From NCBI GenBank assembly GCA_950022655.1, contig OX465588.1, positions 21,748,527 through 21,812,526 of the forward strand: a stretch of 64,000 nucleotides of DNA, read 5' to 3'. The translations under genes were made by a program, and so were the position numbers. This document shows, piece by piece, positions 12,101-27,100 of this stretch (its first letter is position 1; each line of letters opens with the position of its first letter). The notes under the pieces were generated by a model that saw only the letters and a list, made by a program, of their open reading frames with translations, had not been told where the DNA came from and searched no databases. The DNA is from Alentia gelatinosa. Taxonomy: Eukaryota > Annelida > Polychaeta > Phyllodocida > Polynoidae.

Positions 12101-15100
12101 ATAACCACAATAAAACTATGAAATTTGGAATATACGTTTGCCAGGTTATCAATACACTTTGCTCTAAATATCTTTAATTTTGATAAGTTTTAGCACTGGA
12201 TAAAAAAGTTGAGACAAGTATCAACTGATCTCAAGTTGAGACCGAAGTTGAGATCCTTTCACTTGAGATCCCTGAGATCATCTCAACTGAAAAACACCCA
12301 AAGCACCCCAAACGGTCTTATCTTAGTCTTAACTTGAGATCACCTCAAATGATCTCAACTGAAATACACTTTCGATCTCAGCGGATCTCAAGTGGACATG
12401 ATCTCAACTGAAAAACAGGCCCCTGGTTTATTAGAGCATGCTTGCACGCTGTATATACATTCTCTATAACCGTTAGAGTAGTCACATACACTTTCAGCGT
12501 GCTGACAAAATTCTATCCCTTCACTGTCTGTATGCTATTCACTGGGCTATTGGATAAGGAGCAGGGTGCCAGTGACTGAATGTCTTAGAGGCATGCCCAG
12601 GTGCCCATAATGATTCACTTAAGACTGAAATACCTCATCGACCCACTGTTGCTTGATATGTTTTAATCCTAGGTTCAGGCAGTTACAAAAATGGCAAGTT
12701 GACTGGGTGCAAGTGGGTTACAGAAAACGATCCATAGACTGAATGTAACCCAAACCTTTTAGTTGTTATTCATTCAAAATTGCACACTCATTCATGAATT
12801 ATTAACATACCATTTGCTCCTAGTATATACGGCCGGCACCTGCTGGCCACCACACGGTGCCGTTTAGCACACTTTCCATATCATCAGCCAACCCAGTGGA
12901 ACACTTGCTTTAGTGTGAACCAGTTTGGGTTTGCTGTCACTGTATCATTCTGTATTCATATACAGTCATCTTTTTCTAAAAGGAAGCATAACATTACTCC
13001 TGTTATTTTCCTGCCAGATGGATAACCTTGATTTAGTTATTTTCTATCTATAGTGATCAGTTCACAGTTGTAGAACAATTATTGTGACTGTTTACCCACT
13101 GTCTGATAAAGGAAGAGAAGTTATTTATGCCCAATTGAGATTTAGAATCATGCAACCTTATATCCTTGAACCAAAGTTAGTGATTTGCATTATGTGTGTT
13201 CTTGCCTGAGGACAGAAGTGGAGGGCATGAAAAAGGAAATGGAAGAACTAATCCAAAAGAACCAAAGCGAAATGGAGAAGATGAAGATGTCCTGGGAACA
13301 GCAGCTTAAAGAACGAGAGAATGAGTACCAGGTACGCATGCCTATTTCAACTTTGTTTGTTACTAACGGATTTTCATTTGATATAGTTGATCTTATAATC
13401 TTTAATAATCGCTATTAACGATCATCGCGTCTAAAACCGGTCCCTGATGTCGGATGGTCGCCGCTGACTTCCTAATCGCTGATCCACTGTACTTATTATC
13501 CATATCCGGTTCAATCGCCGACGGCGGATGATCGCCGCGGTACGTCGGAAATCGTCTTTTCTCAGTTTTGTCGGGGAACACTCTTTACACTGAGCTCAGA
13601 TGCTCGTTCACTTTGCCGACACGTTTCTAAGTAAATTTAACACTCTGTGCCCACAAGAGAACCCATTAGTCTTAACTGAAAATTCTGCACGAAAATGTTT
13701 ATCTTTCTCCTCTCTTAAACAAAGCTGCAATGTGTCTCAGCGCACTAAGCCGCGCTAAATAACATAAAGGCTACCAATCGTTTAATACAAAATGATAATC
13801 ACTTAAACTTGTTTTTCGGTATTAGAATGAAAGATATCCCCAAGACCAAAGATGTGTAGAGATCTACCCCAAATACCATACAGAGAGAATATATGGGGAA
13901 AATGAGAGAACTTGAAAGTATTCTGTTCAGACTAAAGGAGATGCCACATAGATGACTACCCTCTACTGGATAGTAAGCAGTAACAGCCAGACACACTTTT
14001 CCGTCTTTCGCCATTTTGCTCTGGTCACACATGTATATACGTAGATTATATCACATTTGATTAACCGTATGATGGGTAAGGGCTCCGAAAGTAAAGGTGT
14101 GTTTAAGCTTTACTCTCTAGCTTTAATACATATCTATTCCATAACAAAAAGAAAATGCTACTAATTCTACCTTTGTTTCCAGGTTAACTTTGAGGTAAAT
14201 TTTATAATAAATAATAAGCAAACCTGGACCCAACATTACCCTCCCTCTGCATTAGTATCCCCAATGAATAAACGTTAGATTTTTAGTGATGTAGTTCATG
14301 GAAGGGAAGTTTAATGTAAGGCGTCAACCGTTCAGTGGAGGTTAAGGTGATTTACCACTTGAACACTCAAAGGTATTTGTTATTGGTGCTATGAATTTAG
14401 ACTGGTTCGCTTGAAGACCATACATTTTAAGCATAGAGTATAAATTCGTATATAGTTATGTGAAGCCGCTGAAAGGCTGATCATTTTACACTAATTAAAA
14501 GTTACGGGCTTAAGGAGTCTTCTTTACCCTAAATCTAAATTCCTGTAAATATAATTATTAATAAAATGAGGAGGAAGAGGATAACAATGATCCCAAACTC
14601 TGCCACTGTAAATGCTAAACTCCAGAAAACATACAGTGTAGTCTGAAGTATAGATGTAAGGTGCCTTTCCGTAACAGTCAAATAAAGCATGAACATTATA
14701 AAACATGATTGATTAATGATAAGCATCACTCGTGTCAGCGTGGATATTTTCAAGGTTGTCATTTAAGTTGATATATGGGAATATATAAAGTAAATTATAA
14801 TTGCTCCCCTTTCTGAATTATTAACACACACTGGACTCGTATGCCGAACTGGTTCGATCAAACATGTGAAAAGGATACATATCAATAACGGTGAATTTAT
14901 CGGGTTTTGGCTTTGCAGAAAATGAAGAGGACAATCGTTGGGAATTCGATAGAAATTATACTTTACAAAATTGCTAATGGTGAAGTTATTACATCAGTTC
15001 AGTCAAGAAAAATAGTGTGGTTTAGGATTCGGTTCAGTCACCTATGATCACTTTCGAAATAATCAGTCCAAGTACAGCTGAAACCTTATTTCTATTGACG

Positions 15101-18100
15101 ATTGACTTTTGAGTTTCCCAATGAGTCCGACTAATGATATGCTATATGCACTGTGTGCATCTGCGATTTCAAAAGTTAATCAAATTGCATGATGTATGTT
15201 TGTGTTCTTACACAGGCTGAGATGAAGGCCAAGGAGGCTCAGGACCAGAAGAAAAAGGTCACGCCACATCTTTGGAACTTGAATGAAGATTACAGCCTTT
15301 CTGGCATGATCGTCCACTTTATTGAACAGGGTAGGTCAGCAATTTATGCGATCCCTTAAGGGGGGTGGGGGTGTTATACTGGGGTTGCTATGGATCCTAA
15401 GCCGTCGGGTTTGTTTGTTTGGGTAGTTGAACGTCCAATTTGTTCAATTAGACTTCGTACACCGTAAGCATGTTTGGCAGAAGCCGTCGGGTGTTTCTCA
15501 AACATGCTTATAGCACTTGTGCAAACCCACAGGCGACGTTTGCAGGTACCTGAAAAAAGCTAATTTATTAGGTAGTATGGACCGCTGCCCATTATACCGC
15601 CATGCAGTGGCTGTCGTTGAGCATGTGGCCTACTCCACTGCACCGATGACTATATATTCGCCTAACACACGGCGGCCATGCGGCGGCTGTATGATGTTCT
15701 TTTATAGTCGTGCAATCATCCCCCTTCACCCTCCTCCCCATGACATGTGTTCCTGCCCAGTCAAAAAGAACAGCTTTGCGCATATTTTGTTACGCATATT
15801 TGCGCATATTTTTTTTACCAAAAACAATCTTTCAGTTTTGCAGTATTGATGTATGCATGGATTAATCCCAGCTCGCTTCATAGAAGTATAACAACCCCAA
15901 CATTTGTGATCCATCGTATCTATTTCAATGATTAGCTACAGTTTACTGTGAATCAAATATTATGTTGAAGCTTTTAATTTTTAACTTATAGGGGTAACCA
16001 AAGTTGGTAATGCGAAGGAGGACCCGAAACCAGAGATTGTGCTTGGGGGTCTAGGGTGAGTAAACTTCTTAATTTTTTCATTCGGACAGTCATTTACAAT
16101 ATGGCGAAGTTACTACATCAGGGACTTAGAAAAATGGATTGAAGTTTTCCAAGAAAAAGTCCCATTAATTAATAGATTAACTCTTTGTTAATTTGTGAAT
16201 GTATAAATCATCAACAGCCGCATTAGTATTCTAGGGCATCATGAGTTAAACATCATTTCTTCAGTTAAGCGCCAAGAGGAAAACATTATAAGATTCAGTC
16301 GTTAGAAATATGTTCTTAGTCTAGTCAAGATCATTTTCCATTAAGCCAATTTAGTCTTTCAAAATATCTTATGCATATCAAATTGTGTTTTCAGTGTCCA
16401 GTCTAAGCATGCCACCATTGAAAACAAGAAGGGTAGTGTAACGATAACACCTGGCAAGGGTGTTAAACTGATGCTAAACGGAAACGAGATCACTGACAAA
16501 AAAGAAATCCACCATAATGACAGGTACAGCCTCCTCTATATATAAACAAAATTCAGATAGGAGTGGCACCCTTCATGGTCTTTATAAACAGATGATGCTG
16601 AGAAAGAAGTAGAAACTTCTCGATCAGAAAATAAAAGCTAAACACAGGAACTAAAATAGGAATACTGTAGTCCTCTCTTATTAATCAAAAGGCAGCAGAA
16701 TTCTGAATCCCTACAATTGACGATTCCGTGACCATTTTGAACTCCGAAAAATTCTGAGAGCCTGTACTACATCACTGCATTACATTCCTTTTTCATCTCA
16801 TTCAATTCTGAAAAATGGTCTAGAACTTCTGCTAACAGATAGTTCGACAATTGGTTTTCATATATTCGTGTCATTTAACTCACGACGTACTGGTCACTCA
16901 CGTCCCACTAGTTTCTACCAGGAATTAATAACCATCTATATGCAAATAGGTTGATGTTTGGATCAAACACACTCTTCGTCTTCCACCATCCACAAGACGC
17001 AAAGACATTTGGTAAAGACACAACACCACCACCAACTTATGAGTCTGCCCAACAGGAGATCGCTGAAAATTCTGGCCTCAACACATTTTTAGCAGGAAAA
17101 AGTAAAGGTAAATAAATATCAGTTTACCATCCAACTATAGCCAAATCATTATCTCATTGAATAAGATACAGTTTATAATAAAGCTCTGTTTATGATCTAC
17201 ACATGACCAAAATGACTCTTTATGTTTTGAGCTTAAAATTTGATGTTATTCAATTTGATTTCTTTAGAGGATCTATTGCTTCAAGAAGACCTGGTCCAGA
17301 TGTGGCCTATGGTCAAGGAAGCTAATGCAATGTCAGAGGAGATGGACAAGAAATGTAACTTTGAAATCGCCCTGGTTTCTCCTCAAGGTGTTGGAAAGAA
17401 TCACGGCCGGACTGAAGTTAGTGAAAACCTGTTTTGTGTACTTTTACAAATATAGGAAAGGATGCTGGTTGCGAGAATTAGTTAAAATATTGTAGTATAC
17501 ATATTCGTAATTCTAAATGTGTGTCGAACTACACTATGGAGCAGCAGAATTCCTACTGACCTCAGTCATTATCAAGCCCATACTATAAATATGATATGCC
17601 TCCCAGCATCTGGCTGAGTTAGAGCTTTTCATGCCACATCTTAATTCAGTTTTAAGTAAATTGACTACAGTCTGTTGCCCTTTTTGCTTACAGGTATGTG
17701 TTAAAATGAAGAATCTGCAGAACAATAACGAATTCATGTGGGATAGAAATAAGTTCACCAACCGAAAGTTCCTAATGACAGAGATGTATGGGAACTACAT
17801 GAATGGCGAAAGTACAGATGTGCCAAAGGTTAGTAAATGGGTGATGAAATAAATTCTGCAATGAAAATTGTTGGTTGCGAGAAAAAATTGTATGACAAAA
17901 TGCAATCCAAATAAAGATAGAACTCCTTTGGTTAATCCTCAAATTGCCATAGTTGCAAATATAAATTTATTTTGTTCATTTTAATTCTGTCCAGTGTATA
18001 CTTGGACTTGTAAATATCTATACAGTTTATGTTTGAAATGTTTTCTTCCTCCAAATTTGGCGTATCATGATAGCATACGTTTCTATTTCGTTTCAGGAGG

Positions 18101-21100
18101 CAGATCCGTTCTGGGAGGATCCTTCCACTGAAATCCTGATTGGTACTGTACACGTCTACCTCTCCTCTATTGCATACCTCATTGAGATAGAGGAAACGCT
18201 CACCATCACAGACTATCGGGGGGCTGACCGAGGTTTGTAAATTTATTTACAAAAATTGACTTTGAAGTTTAAGTATAACTTGGGGAAATACACACTCTTT
18301 TCATACTATCGTAAAACTGGATGAGGTTTAATCTTGGCCACCGTATTCCACGATTGAAGTTTGGCAAAGTGACTTCATGAGGCGAAGCCGAGTGAAGTCC
18401 GGAGCCAAAACTTCAGGAGTGGAATGCGGTGGCCAAGTTTAAAGCGAATCAGGTTTTGATTTTATCCTACCCTATCTCCTCGATTTGGGAATATAACGTG
18501 ATAACAATGCTGTATGCCACTAGTGGCATATAAAACTCCGTATGCCAGTCAGCGTGGCATACGGAAACCCAATGTTAAGCCTATGGGATTTTATATTAGG
18601 GGTAGGATAATATACCGTATGGATGGCATGTATAGTTTATGATTTGATGTTACGCACTGCTATGGTATGTTTGTTACATGTCACATCATTGTAACAGAGT
18701 CATATCAGGTAGAGTTTAGGGTAGAGCATAGATAGATATACTCGCTAGCATTGAGCATGTGACAATTCACATGTGTCGAAGTTCTAAGGTAAACTTCAAA
18801 GTCAGATCTGTTAATTAGCCCATTCCTTACCGGACCTGGTCGCAGGTGCACGTCTTAAGATGCAGCATGCATGGCACAGGACCATATCTGTAGGGCAAGC
18901 CTATGTTACTATTTTTTAAGAAAGTTAATCTTTCCACCATATCTAAAATTGTCTGTCAATGTTTTCGTGGTGATAGCAATAAACTTATTTATTAAGTATC
19001 ACTATGAAGAAATTTTACATAATCTCGGAAAAATGCCCTGAGGCATCATTTACACTAGCCACAGGAGTGCCTTGAGGCATCACTGGTACTAGGTAAGGAA
19101 AGGTTTAATCCATCCTTATTAGGAGGTACGGAGGGGGGAGGCCAAGTGTCGAAGCTCAATAGATGTATACAGTGACCTCCTTCCAACCTACAAACAATAC
19201 AATACTCAAGAAGGACAACAATATTGAAAGTATTCATAAATTTTTAAAAAATCTAACCGCCTTGCTTGAACTGCGTAAAGGGACTGTTTCACTGAGTTTG
19301 CTATGAACCCAACGCCGTTAGGCTTCTACCAAACATGTTTATTATAGTGTACAAACACACAGGCCCATTCCATGGCCGACAGAGGATGGCGGTTGTGTAT
19401 GCGAGTTTGCAGGTATCCGACAAAACTAATTCATTAGGTTTTATCTTTCCACCATTGTATGGCCACCGCCATTTAGCATGGAACCTGCTTCACTGCACCG
19501 ATTTCTATACTGAGTTAACACGTTTCATAGTTGTATGTTTGATGTTGTAGGTCGTCTCTCTGTTGAACTGTGGCCTTGTGACAAAAATGGAAATGCGCTT
19601 CAAGACGATTTTGTTGACAGCCCATCCGAACTGGTGCGTATTTAAGATAAAACTTAATTATTTATTATCATTTTCAATAAATCTGTTTTGACGTTATCAA
19701 TAACAATTATCCTATAAAATCATATCAACAAGACAATAGAAGACTTTAAAGAATACACAGATTATGTCAGTATCATAATGCCTGCCGAGAGCCATGATAT
19801 AGTTATCATTTTGGATATGATTGGTGAAGGTAGTAATTGATACCGATTTATCTTTTTTCCTACAGGTTGGACAAACGCTTAACTTTAAAATGAAAGTCCT
19901 CAATGCTCGTGGGCTTCCCGCAACAATTGCTTCAGTAAGTTAATTGATCCAATATATTTCTCTTTGTACAAATCTTTAGAAGTAACCTTCTAGGTGAATA
20001 ATAGTACGACTAATATATCATCAATATATGGTGAAGACATATATTATCATGTTTGTAAGTCTTAAGGGGTGATTCTACTAAACCGACGTAAATTAGACAC
20101 AATTGAGGCATACTTTGGCAGTCATTGGTATCTAGTGGGTATGCTTTTTATTTATTTTTATTTTTTAAACCTACCCCTTCTTTCAGACACGGCCCCCACC
20201 TTACATTGTGTGCCATATTTGCCTACAACAGAACAGATAGCGCGTGTGAAAGCAGGCCTGTCGGTCGGTCAGGTGGAATCATTCCTATAAACAATTCCAC
20301 GGTTTTTAGTATTGTGAAGAAGAGGGTAGATTTGTTTAGGGAGCAAGAGATTAGTGGTCTTTCCATGGCCAGTAGCAGTGGGCAGAATCGTTACGACCTT
20401 TCCCCAAAGCCTCTTCTTTCTTTTCTTTCAGTCTTTCTGTAAGTACAGATTCTATTTGGACAACGAAGCTACGGAAACCACTGAGGTTCAGGGAACAATC
20501 AACCCAGACTTCGAGCATGAAAAGCTCTTCACTTTTGCACCCGTGACACAGCAGGTAAGGCTCTCTGTCCAGTGTAGATCGTATATGAGAGTACACGAAC
20601 CTGTTCATAGTTAAATTAATCAATGTTGTAGACCCTATTTAAAGAGGGTGTTCCATTGGGCTGGCTGTGAACCCGATGCCGTTGGGGACCTGCCAAACAT
20701 GATTATACAAGTTCATATTGACAATGAATGCTGTCTCAGAAAGACCCACTCGCAAACAAATTACCTCCTCATTTTGATAAAAAAAAACACCACATGATAC
20801 AGTATATTCCAGCGCTATGATACAATTAGTCTACGACATAGGTCACTCCATGGTTAGGAATTAATTATGATGGTACTATGTGTATAGTTTGTATCTTTCT
20901 CCTACTTGCAGTTAGTTGACTACCTGACAAATAAACCCCTGGTAGTTGAGGTCTGGGGCAGGCAGAAAGGGTCGCAGGAAAGCAACAACCTCAACACTCA
21001 GGAACTGATGCTGCGGGAAAAAACATTCATTGGCCCTGGCGCAGTGAAGGTAAATTTAAGAATATAATCAAATATTTACTGAATAGTGTCGGAGCTAATA

Positions 21101-24100
21101 TCAATTAGGTGTAGTGGGCTACTTGTGTATAAAACCTGGGGGGTGTTTTTCAGTTGAGACGATCTCAACTTGAGATCCACTAAGATCGATCAAAGATCCT
21201 GAGACTGAATTTGAGATCAATGGCGGCAAGTGTTTTTCAGATGTTGTCTCAAGTCCAACCAGGGGATCTCAGCTGAAACGATCTCAAGTTGAGATCCCTA
21301 GCCCTCTGTATAGAGTGATCTAAAGTTGAGACCGATCTCAAGTTGATACTGACCTTAAGCGATACAGTAGATTCAGCACAAACTAGCTGAGTGGTGCAGT
21401 GCCTCCATTTTTATGTTGCTTATCAATTGCGTCTCATGGTCATAATAGCCACAATAAAACTATGAAATTTGGAATGTAGGTTTGCCAGGTTACTAATACA
21501 CTTGGCTCTAAATATCTTTAAATTTTGATATGTTTTGGCACCAGATAAGAAAGTTAAGACAAGTATCAACTGGTCTCAAGTTGAGACCAAAGTTGAGATC
21601 CTTTCACTTGAGATCCCCTGAGATCGTCTCAACTGAAAAACACCCAAAGCACCCCAAACGGTCTTATCTTAGTCTCAACTTGAGATCCCCTAAGATCATC
21701 TCAACTGAAAAACACTTTGGCCCTCAAACGGTCTCAACTTAAGATCGTCTCAACTGAAAAACACCCCCCTGGCTCCTTTGTCCCCACTAACTGTCTTTTG
21801 AATGAATCCAACTGCAGTTAATTATCATTTGGTCTTCATGATGATTTAGGGCTGACATAGGAGTTAGATATCAATATGGATAGCTGAGAGAGTGATCTAA
21901 GTCTACCCTCTATCCATACACATGTTTGATACATGAGTAAATATTCAAGCACTTCTTTTTTACTTTACGGGAGACGAACACAATTTAAGATTTGCAAATT
22001 GAGTACAAAAACCTCGCCGTGTAAGGGAAACCAGGGCCAAAGATCATCACTCATGTATCTTGTTCATTATATATTGCATTTAAGTGATTATAATGGTTTG
22101 GAGCACAACGTGGCAAATAAATTTTGTTTTTGCTATCAATGTGTAATATCATTTGGAAATTACTTTTACAAACTTAGATACCTTTAAATAATGCTTTGAA
22201 TGGTCTTTTCGGTCATTTAAAGAATTTTAAGAACTAAAAACGATTGCTTCATTACTGATTGACTCAAGAAATTCTCATGCAAAAGGTAATACAAGATATT
22301 ATTTGAAAACAATGTTATACGTTTTGGTAAAACGTGTAAAAAGATCTTTGGCATGAACCCAATACACTTTAATTTATTATGTACACACGACTATTTTCTA
22401 TTACAGTTGGTTGGCAATCAGATCATTGTAAGTGCATGTACGCCGATCTTTGTGTGGTTAATCCCTATACTTATCCACCAAAGAAACAATGGACTATACT
22501 GCTAATTAATCAAATAGTTTTGTTTGCCTTGTGATTGTGTAAACCTTCACCTTCAAAAATAAGTCCATGGGTTTTGCTGTCTCAAATTATTGCTGTGATA
22601 ATACCTTTTGGGTAGATAATTGTGGTTGTACAAAGCGTTCGCAACACGAGTGCACCGGCTGTTAAAATATACGTGTGTGTTTTAACATTTTCAAACCATT
22701 ATGGCCATGCCGAGATAATATTCAACCCCAATAAATGTCTTGAGAAAGAAACTTTAAATTTCGATTACGCTGCTACAATTTATTAATAAGGTTGTAGTGC
22801 ATTACTAGGCTAGGTCCCTTCACCCCTATGATGGTTCATAAACACATGTATAACTTGAGTACAGACACTAGTATTGTATCTAGGAGAGTATATTCGGGTA
22901 ATTATGTCCTTTATGTGGATAGGTGAAGAAACTAATATAACCCGCTCTAATCAGGCGAGGTGGGAGATACGGGACTCTGTATTACCTTATAAGGTGACGG
23001 GAAGCTTATTTTGAAGAATAAACGCGGTATATTTGTAAGTGATTAACACACAAGTAGTTATTCAAAATATGTTTTTTTTTAAATTTAGAATTCATATCAT
23101 TGACTCAGTTCAATGAACAATAGTACTAATGATATATCATGTTTTACACAACCTAGTAACCTAAGTTTTTTTTTGCATAAATGGAAGAAAGGACAGCAGT
23201 AACGTGATACGTGTTGCCTGTTGATGTGATTATTACCACAGATATTTTCATAAATATCATAGTTAATGCTTAAATGACTTGTTTTCACTCACCATAGGAA
23301 GACACTAAGACTGAAGATGTACCGGTAAGACGGGTTGTTTAGAACCACATGCCCTTTGCATGTTGAGAACGCCACCATCACCACCACCCCGTAATTAAGT
23401 CCCATGCAACCATTATCAAATAGGGCTCAGTATATATCAGTAGATAGTGAAAAAAGTCTACAATTGAAACAGCACGTGATGATTCTGACAAAAGTGGTAT
23501 CAGAAGTCCTCCTTCAGACAGGAGTATTATACATTTATATATACGGATAGAAAGATGAACGAGGTCGATCATTGCCGGTAGTTCTTTTCAAAGAAGAAAA
23601 TAGCTCATTCTATAGAAAAAAAATTCCTTTTTTAACAACGAGCTTTTTAGATTAAACAAACTGTATATAAGCACTCCTTATGATAATGGTGCTAAATGAA
23701 GGTCATAACTCCATGATCCTAGGAATACAATTTGTACTTTTTACAAATCATTTATCATATTACAATAATAATTCTTTAAATGGACTGAGTGCCAACGTTT
23801 CGGTATGATTATACCTTCATTAAGACACGCATTAATTGATTTTGTTGGTCCCTTAGGTACAGTTAAGTGCAATAAAAGACTAGTGATTACTTGGTTACTG
23901 TTAAGCATTTCAACAATACCATGGTTACAATATGGTGGTAAATCTGGATATATAGGCATTGATAATAATATAGGGAGACATGGTAAGTGTGACTGAATTG
24001 AATCTGGTCTGTCTTGATTTGTGTCAGAAATATTCACCAAGTTCGAAGAACATGCTGAATATTTCCAGCCAAAAAAAGACAAGGAATAGGTGTTATTCAG

Positions 24101-27100
24101 AAACACTCACTGTCTTTATATTATTATATACCTGGAAATCATTAAACACGCCATACTACTACTCACTTTTTCATTGTCTCACGTTGTATGGAAGGAGGAG
24201 GGGGGGGGGGGGGGTAGCATTATTCATAGAACCGGCCAGTAAGTGTGAGACGTTCGCATACAGGTATATGATAATATTCGATACTAAGTATTCAGTGTAT
24301 GTATTTGTATAACCGAGTTAAAGAAATAGACTTTTTTTGGCAAAATGAATAATTATTTGTGTATGTACATACTAGACATTTGGAACGTGAAATAACTGTT
24401 ACATATTGGATATTAAACGTTTAAATTATGAAATTTACAATAATGATAATTTGAACTGTTATTTTCAGGTATAGATATAGTTTAGATACCGTCCTCATTG
24501 TTGTTATAACATACTTTTAACAGATCGATGTTTCCTAAAGGCATTATAAATGAATTGTATGAAAAAAGGTTTTGTATACCAGATAAGATTCGAGAGATTG
24601 GTAGGTTTATTCTTGGGTCTATGAGTCGCCATGGTCTTCATGAGCTTATTCAATACCTGGCAACTGAAGCCAATTAAAGGCTGCATCACCAGTGTCCCCA
24701 AAGAGTCTACTTTAGCATATTGAGTTGACTGGTGGGTAACCCCGACGAGTTTCAAACTTGTTACGATTGTAGGAGGGTTTTGGTTTAATAATACTCAAGC
24801 TCGTTCATCTAATACTGTTCTACCTGGACAAAGGTTGTCCATAAGCGTAGAATAAAGTTGACCCACACCGTCAATGGGTCTCATTCGTGTGCCGAAGAAG
24901 AGTCTTCATGTACGAGCCTAAATTATCCAACGACCCCCGGTCTTATAATAGTTAAGTCTGTATCTTTTCTCAGCTGCAGTCAGAATTTTCTTTTGCCACT
25001 TCATGAAAAAATAGATTACTTATAGTTAAGTGTTTGTCTTTATGGAAAGATTTTAAACATGGCAGTACACTTCAATAGCAAGTGATGAAGTCAGACTACG
25101 AATAGGACTCGTCATAGTCGCTAGATATTTACCATCCCTTGCCATATAAAACGCTACCCACTTATCACTGCAACATGGGGTGTTATGTTTTAAGTAGGAT
25201 TTTGAATGGGCACATATTTCAAACCATCGTGTGTCCACCATTTTCACATATATATTTCCGATATTTTTGTTCTTGCTTTTTAAAGTATTTTTGATCTTTT
25301 GATCTTTTGACTTCCCTATGAATTTCATCATGGACTCACGCATTATTTCAATACACCTTTGGGTCTAAAGTATTTTTGTTACTTCTGGCATATCAGAGGC
25401 CAGAACGATACAAAGAAATAAAGAACGAACCTCTGGCACATAGGTATGTTAGATCGAGGGTCTTTGCATGAAAATGGGCAAAAATGATAATACGAATATA
25501 AGGTGTTACTCTTAAGGTCTGAATTGTTGAGGTACCCCTAGAGTTACTGTAGCATAAACTACCTGCAATATTCCCTTGCCTCTGCCTCATAATCATTCTT
25601 ATGGTAATGTGCAGTTTCGCTTATTGATGAAAAGGTTGTGCATATGATTAATATCAATACCTATTATCATAAATACATTCATATCAATTTAATTCTAAGC
25701 TTTTGAACCGAAGCAGTAGTATAGTTTCCCTCCAAACCAATGCCCTCATAAGCATATTCCTACAGCAATACATCTAATAAACACAGTTTAATAGATACCA
25801 ATATTATTATGAATGATGATCAGTGCTAAAACGCCCTACTAAGCAAAGGTCCCTATATCTATTAGGAACTGTATATGGTGAGTCTCAATGATTCACTGTA
25901 ATGATCCGAGTACATCTAATCCTATATAATTTGGAAGGGAACGTGCATCCTTCATTTTCAATTGAATGTTGGCACTATGGTATTATTTTCATATTTTACA
26001 TTCTTTGAATGAACTTATGGAATAAAAGTTAGTGTAGCATCATATATTAAGCTGCCTAATAATTAAAGCCAACAAAAATCTATTCACAAAAAACAAATAT
26101 CCAAGAACATACATAATATCTTGATAAAAGAAATTTTGTATACTACTTGTGAATTTCTTCTAATATCCTTCACCACAAAACTTAGTCATTCCCATTTGAA
26201 ATTATTGATTTATCTTCTCAATTTAATTCATGGACATAATCAATATCGCCAGGCTGAAGTGCAGTACAAGATGTCTGTAGAAGCCAGCACCTACAAACGG
26301 AGGATGGAGAGAGCAGAGGATAAACTGGTAAAATTCGATTTATTTTCTCTCTCACGATGTTAAGTTATCAAGATATTTAATTTCCTTATTATGTAAACCA
26401 GCTTAAATACTGAAGTCCATCATAACTGATACCATTATATCATGATATAGAATTACTTGTAGTACAATACTGTGATATCATAATATGTAATTTCCACTGA
26501 TTCCTATCAAGCTTTAAAGTGGTTTTTAATACATGTATAGTATTTTCTCCATTTAATTTTTTTTTGGTGATCTCAGTAAGATCAATAGAGTTAAATCTGT
26601 GTATCTTTCTTAACAGAGGAAGATTAAACAACTTATGGAAGAAGCCAAGGTGACTCCATCAGCTGCAGTACCTGTAAGTACATTATATTACTTTTTGTGC
26701 CATCAAAGTACTTTGTGAAATATGCCAAGCCGAGCCTTATCAAATGCGAGAATCATGTACTTTTATACATTTTAGTGTACATGTTTTAGCTTTTCAAACT
26801 TGCCCAAATGCCCAAACCTGAAATCAGTTTCCTACCTCAGAGACACCCAATGAGAGGGGTTCATGAGAGGCCCTTGGGTATTTCCAAACTGCAGGGGACA
26901 TGGTGAAACGTCTATTGGACAATAAGGTGGGGGGGGGGGGGGGGGTGTGTTCTACCTCGCAGTGACTCGCAATACGTTTGTAGGCTCTGTTTGTTGAACT
27001 GGTCTAAACCCAGATAGGCTGCCTGTGGCAGGGGGAGGGTTGGTCACAGGAAGCCCGAGTGCGTTTAGACAGCGTTGAGTGGTGCGTTATGTTTTCTAAA

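Larger units (their letters stand above)
17268..21049 (+). other. KIF28: Kinesin KIF28-type tail (7 exons)
   Basis: Exons 17268-17416, 17694-17828, 18097-18232, 19551-19633, 19866-19934, 20432-20554 and 20912-21049. The reading runs [59 protein letters not shown], then a beta-rich stretch ([49 protein letters not shown]). The last part looks C2-like, which is an inference. This block matches what I remember of KIF28/KLP-6 and not of KIF1 or KIF13. Confidence 0.85.
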
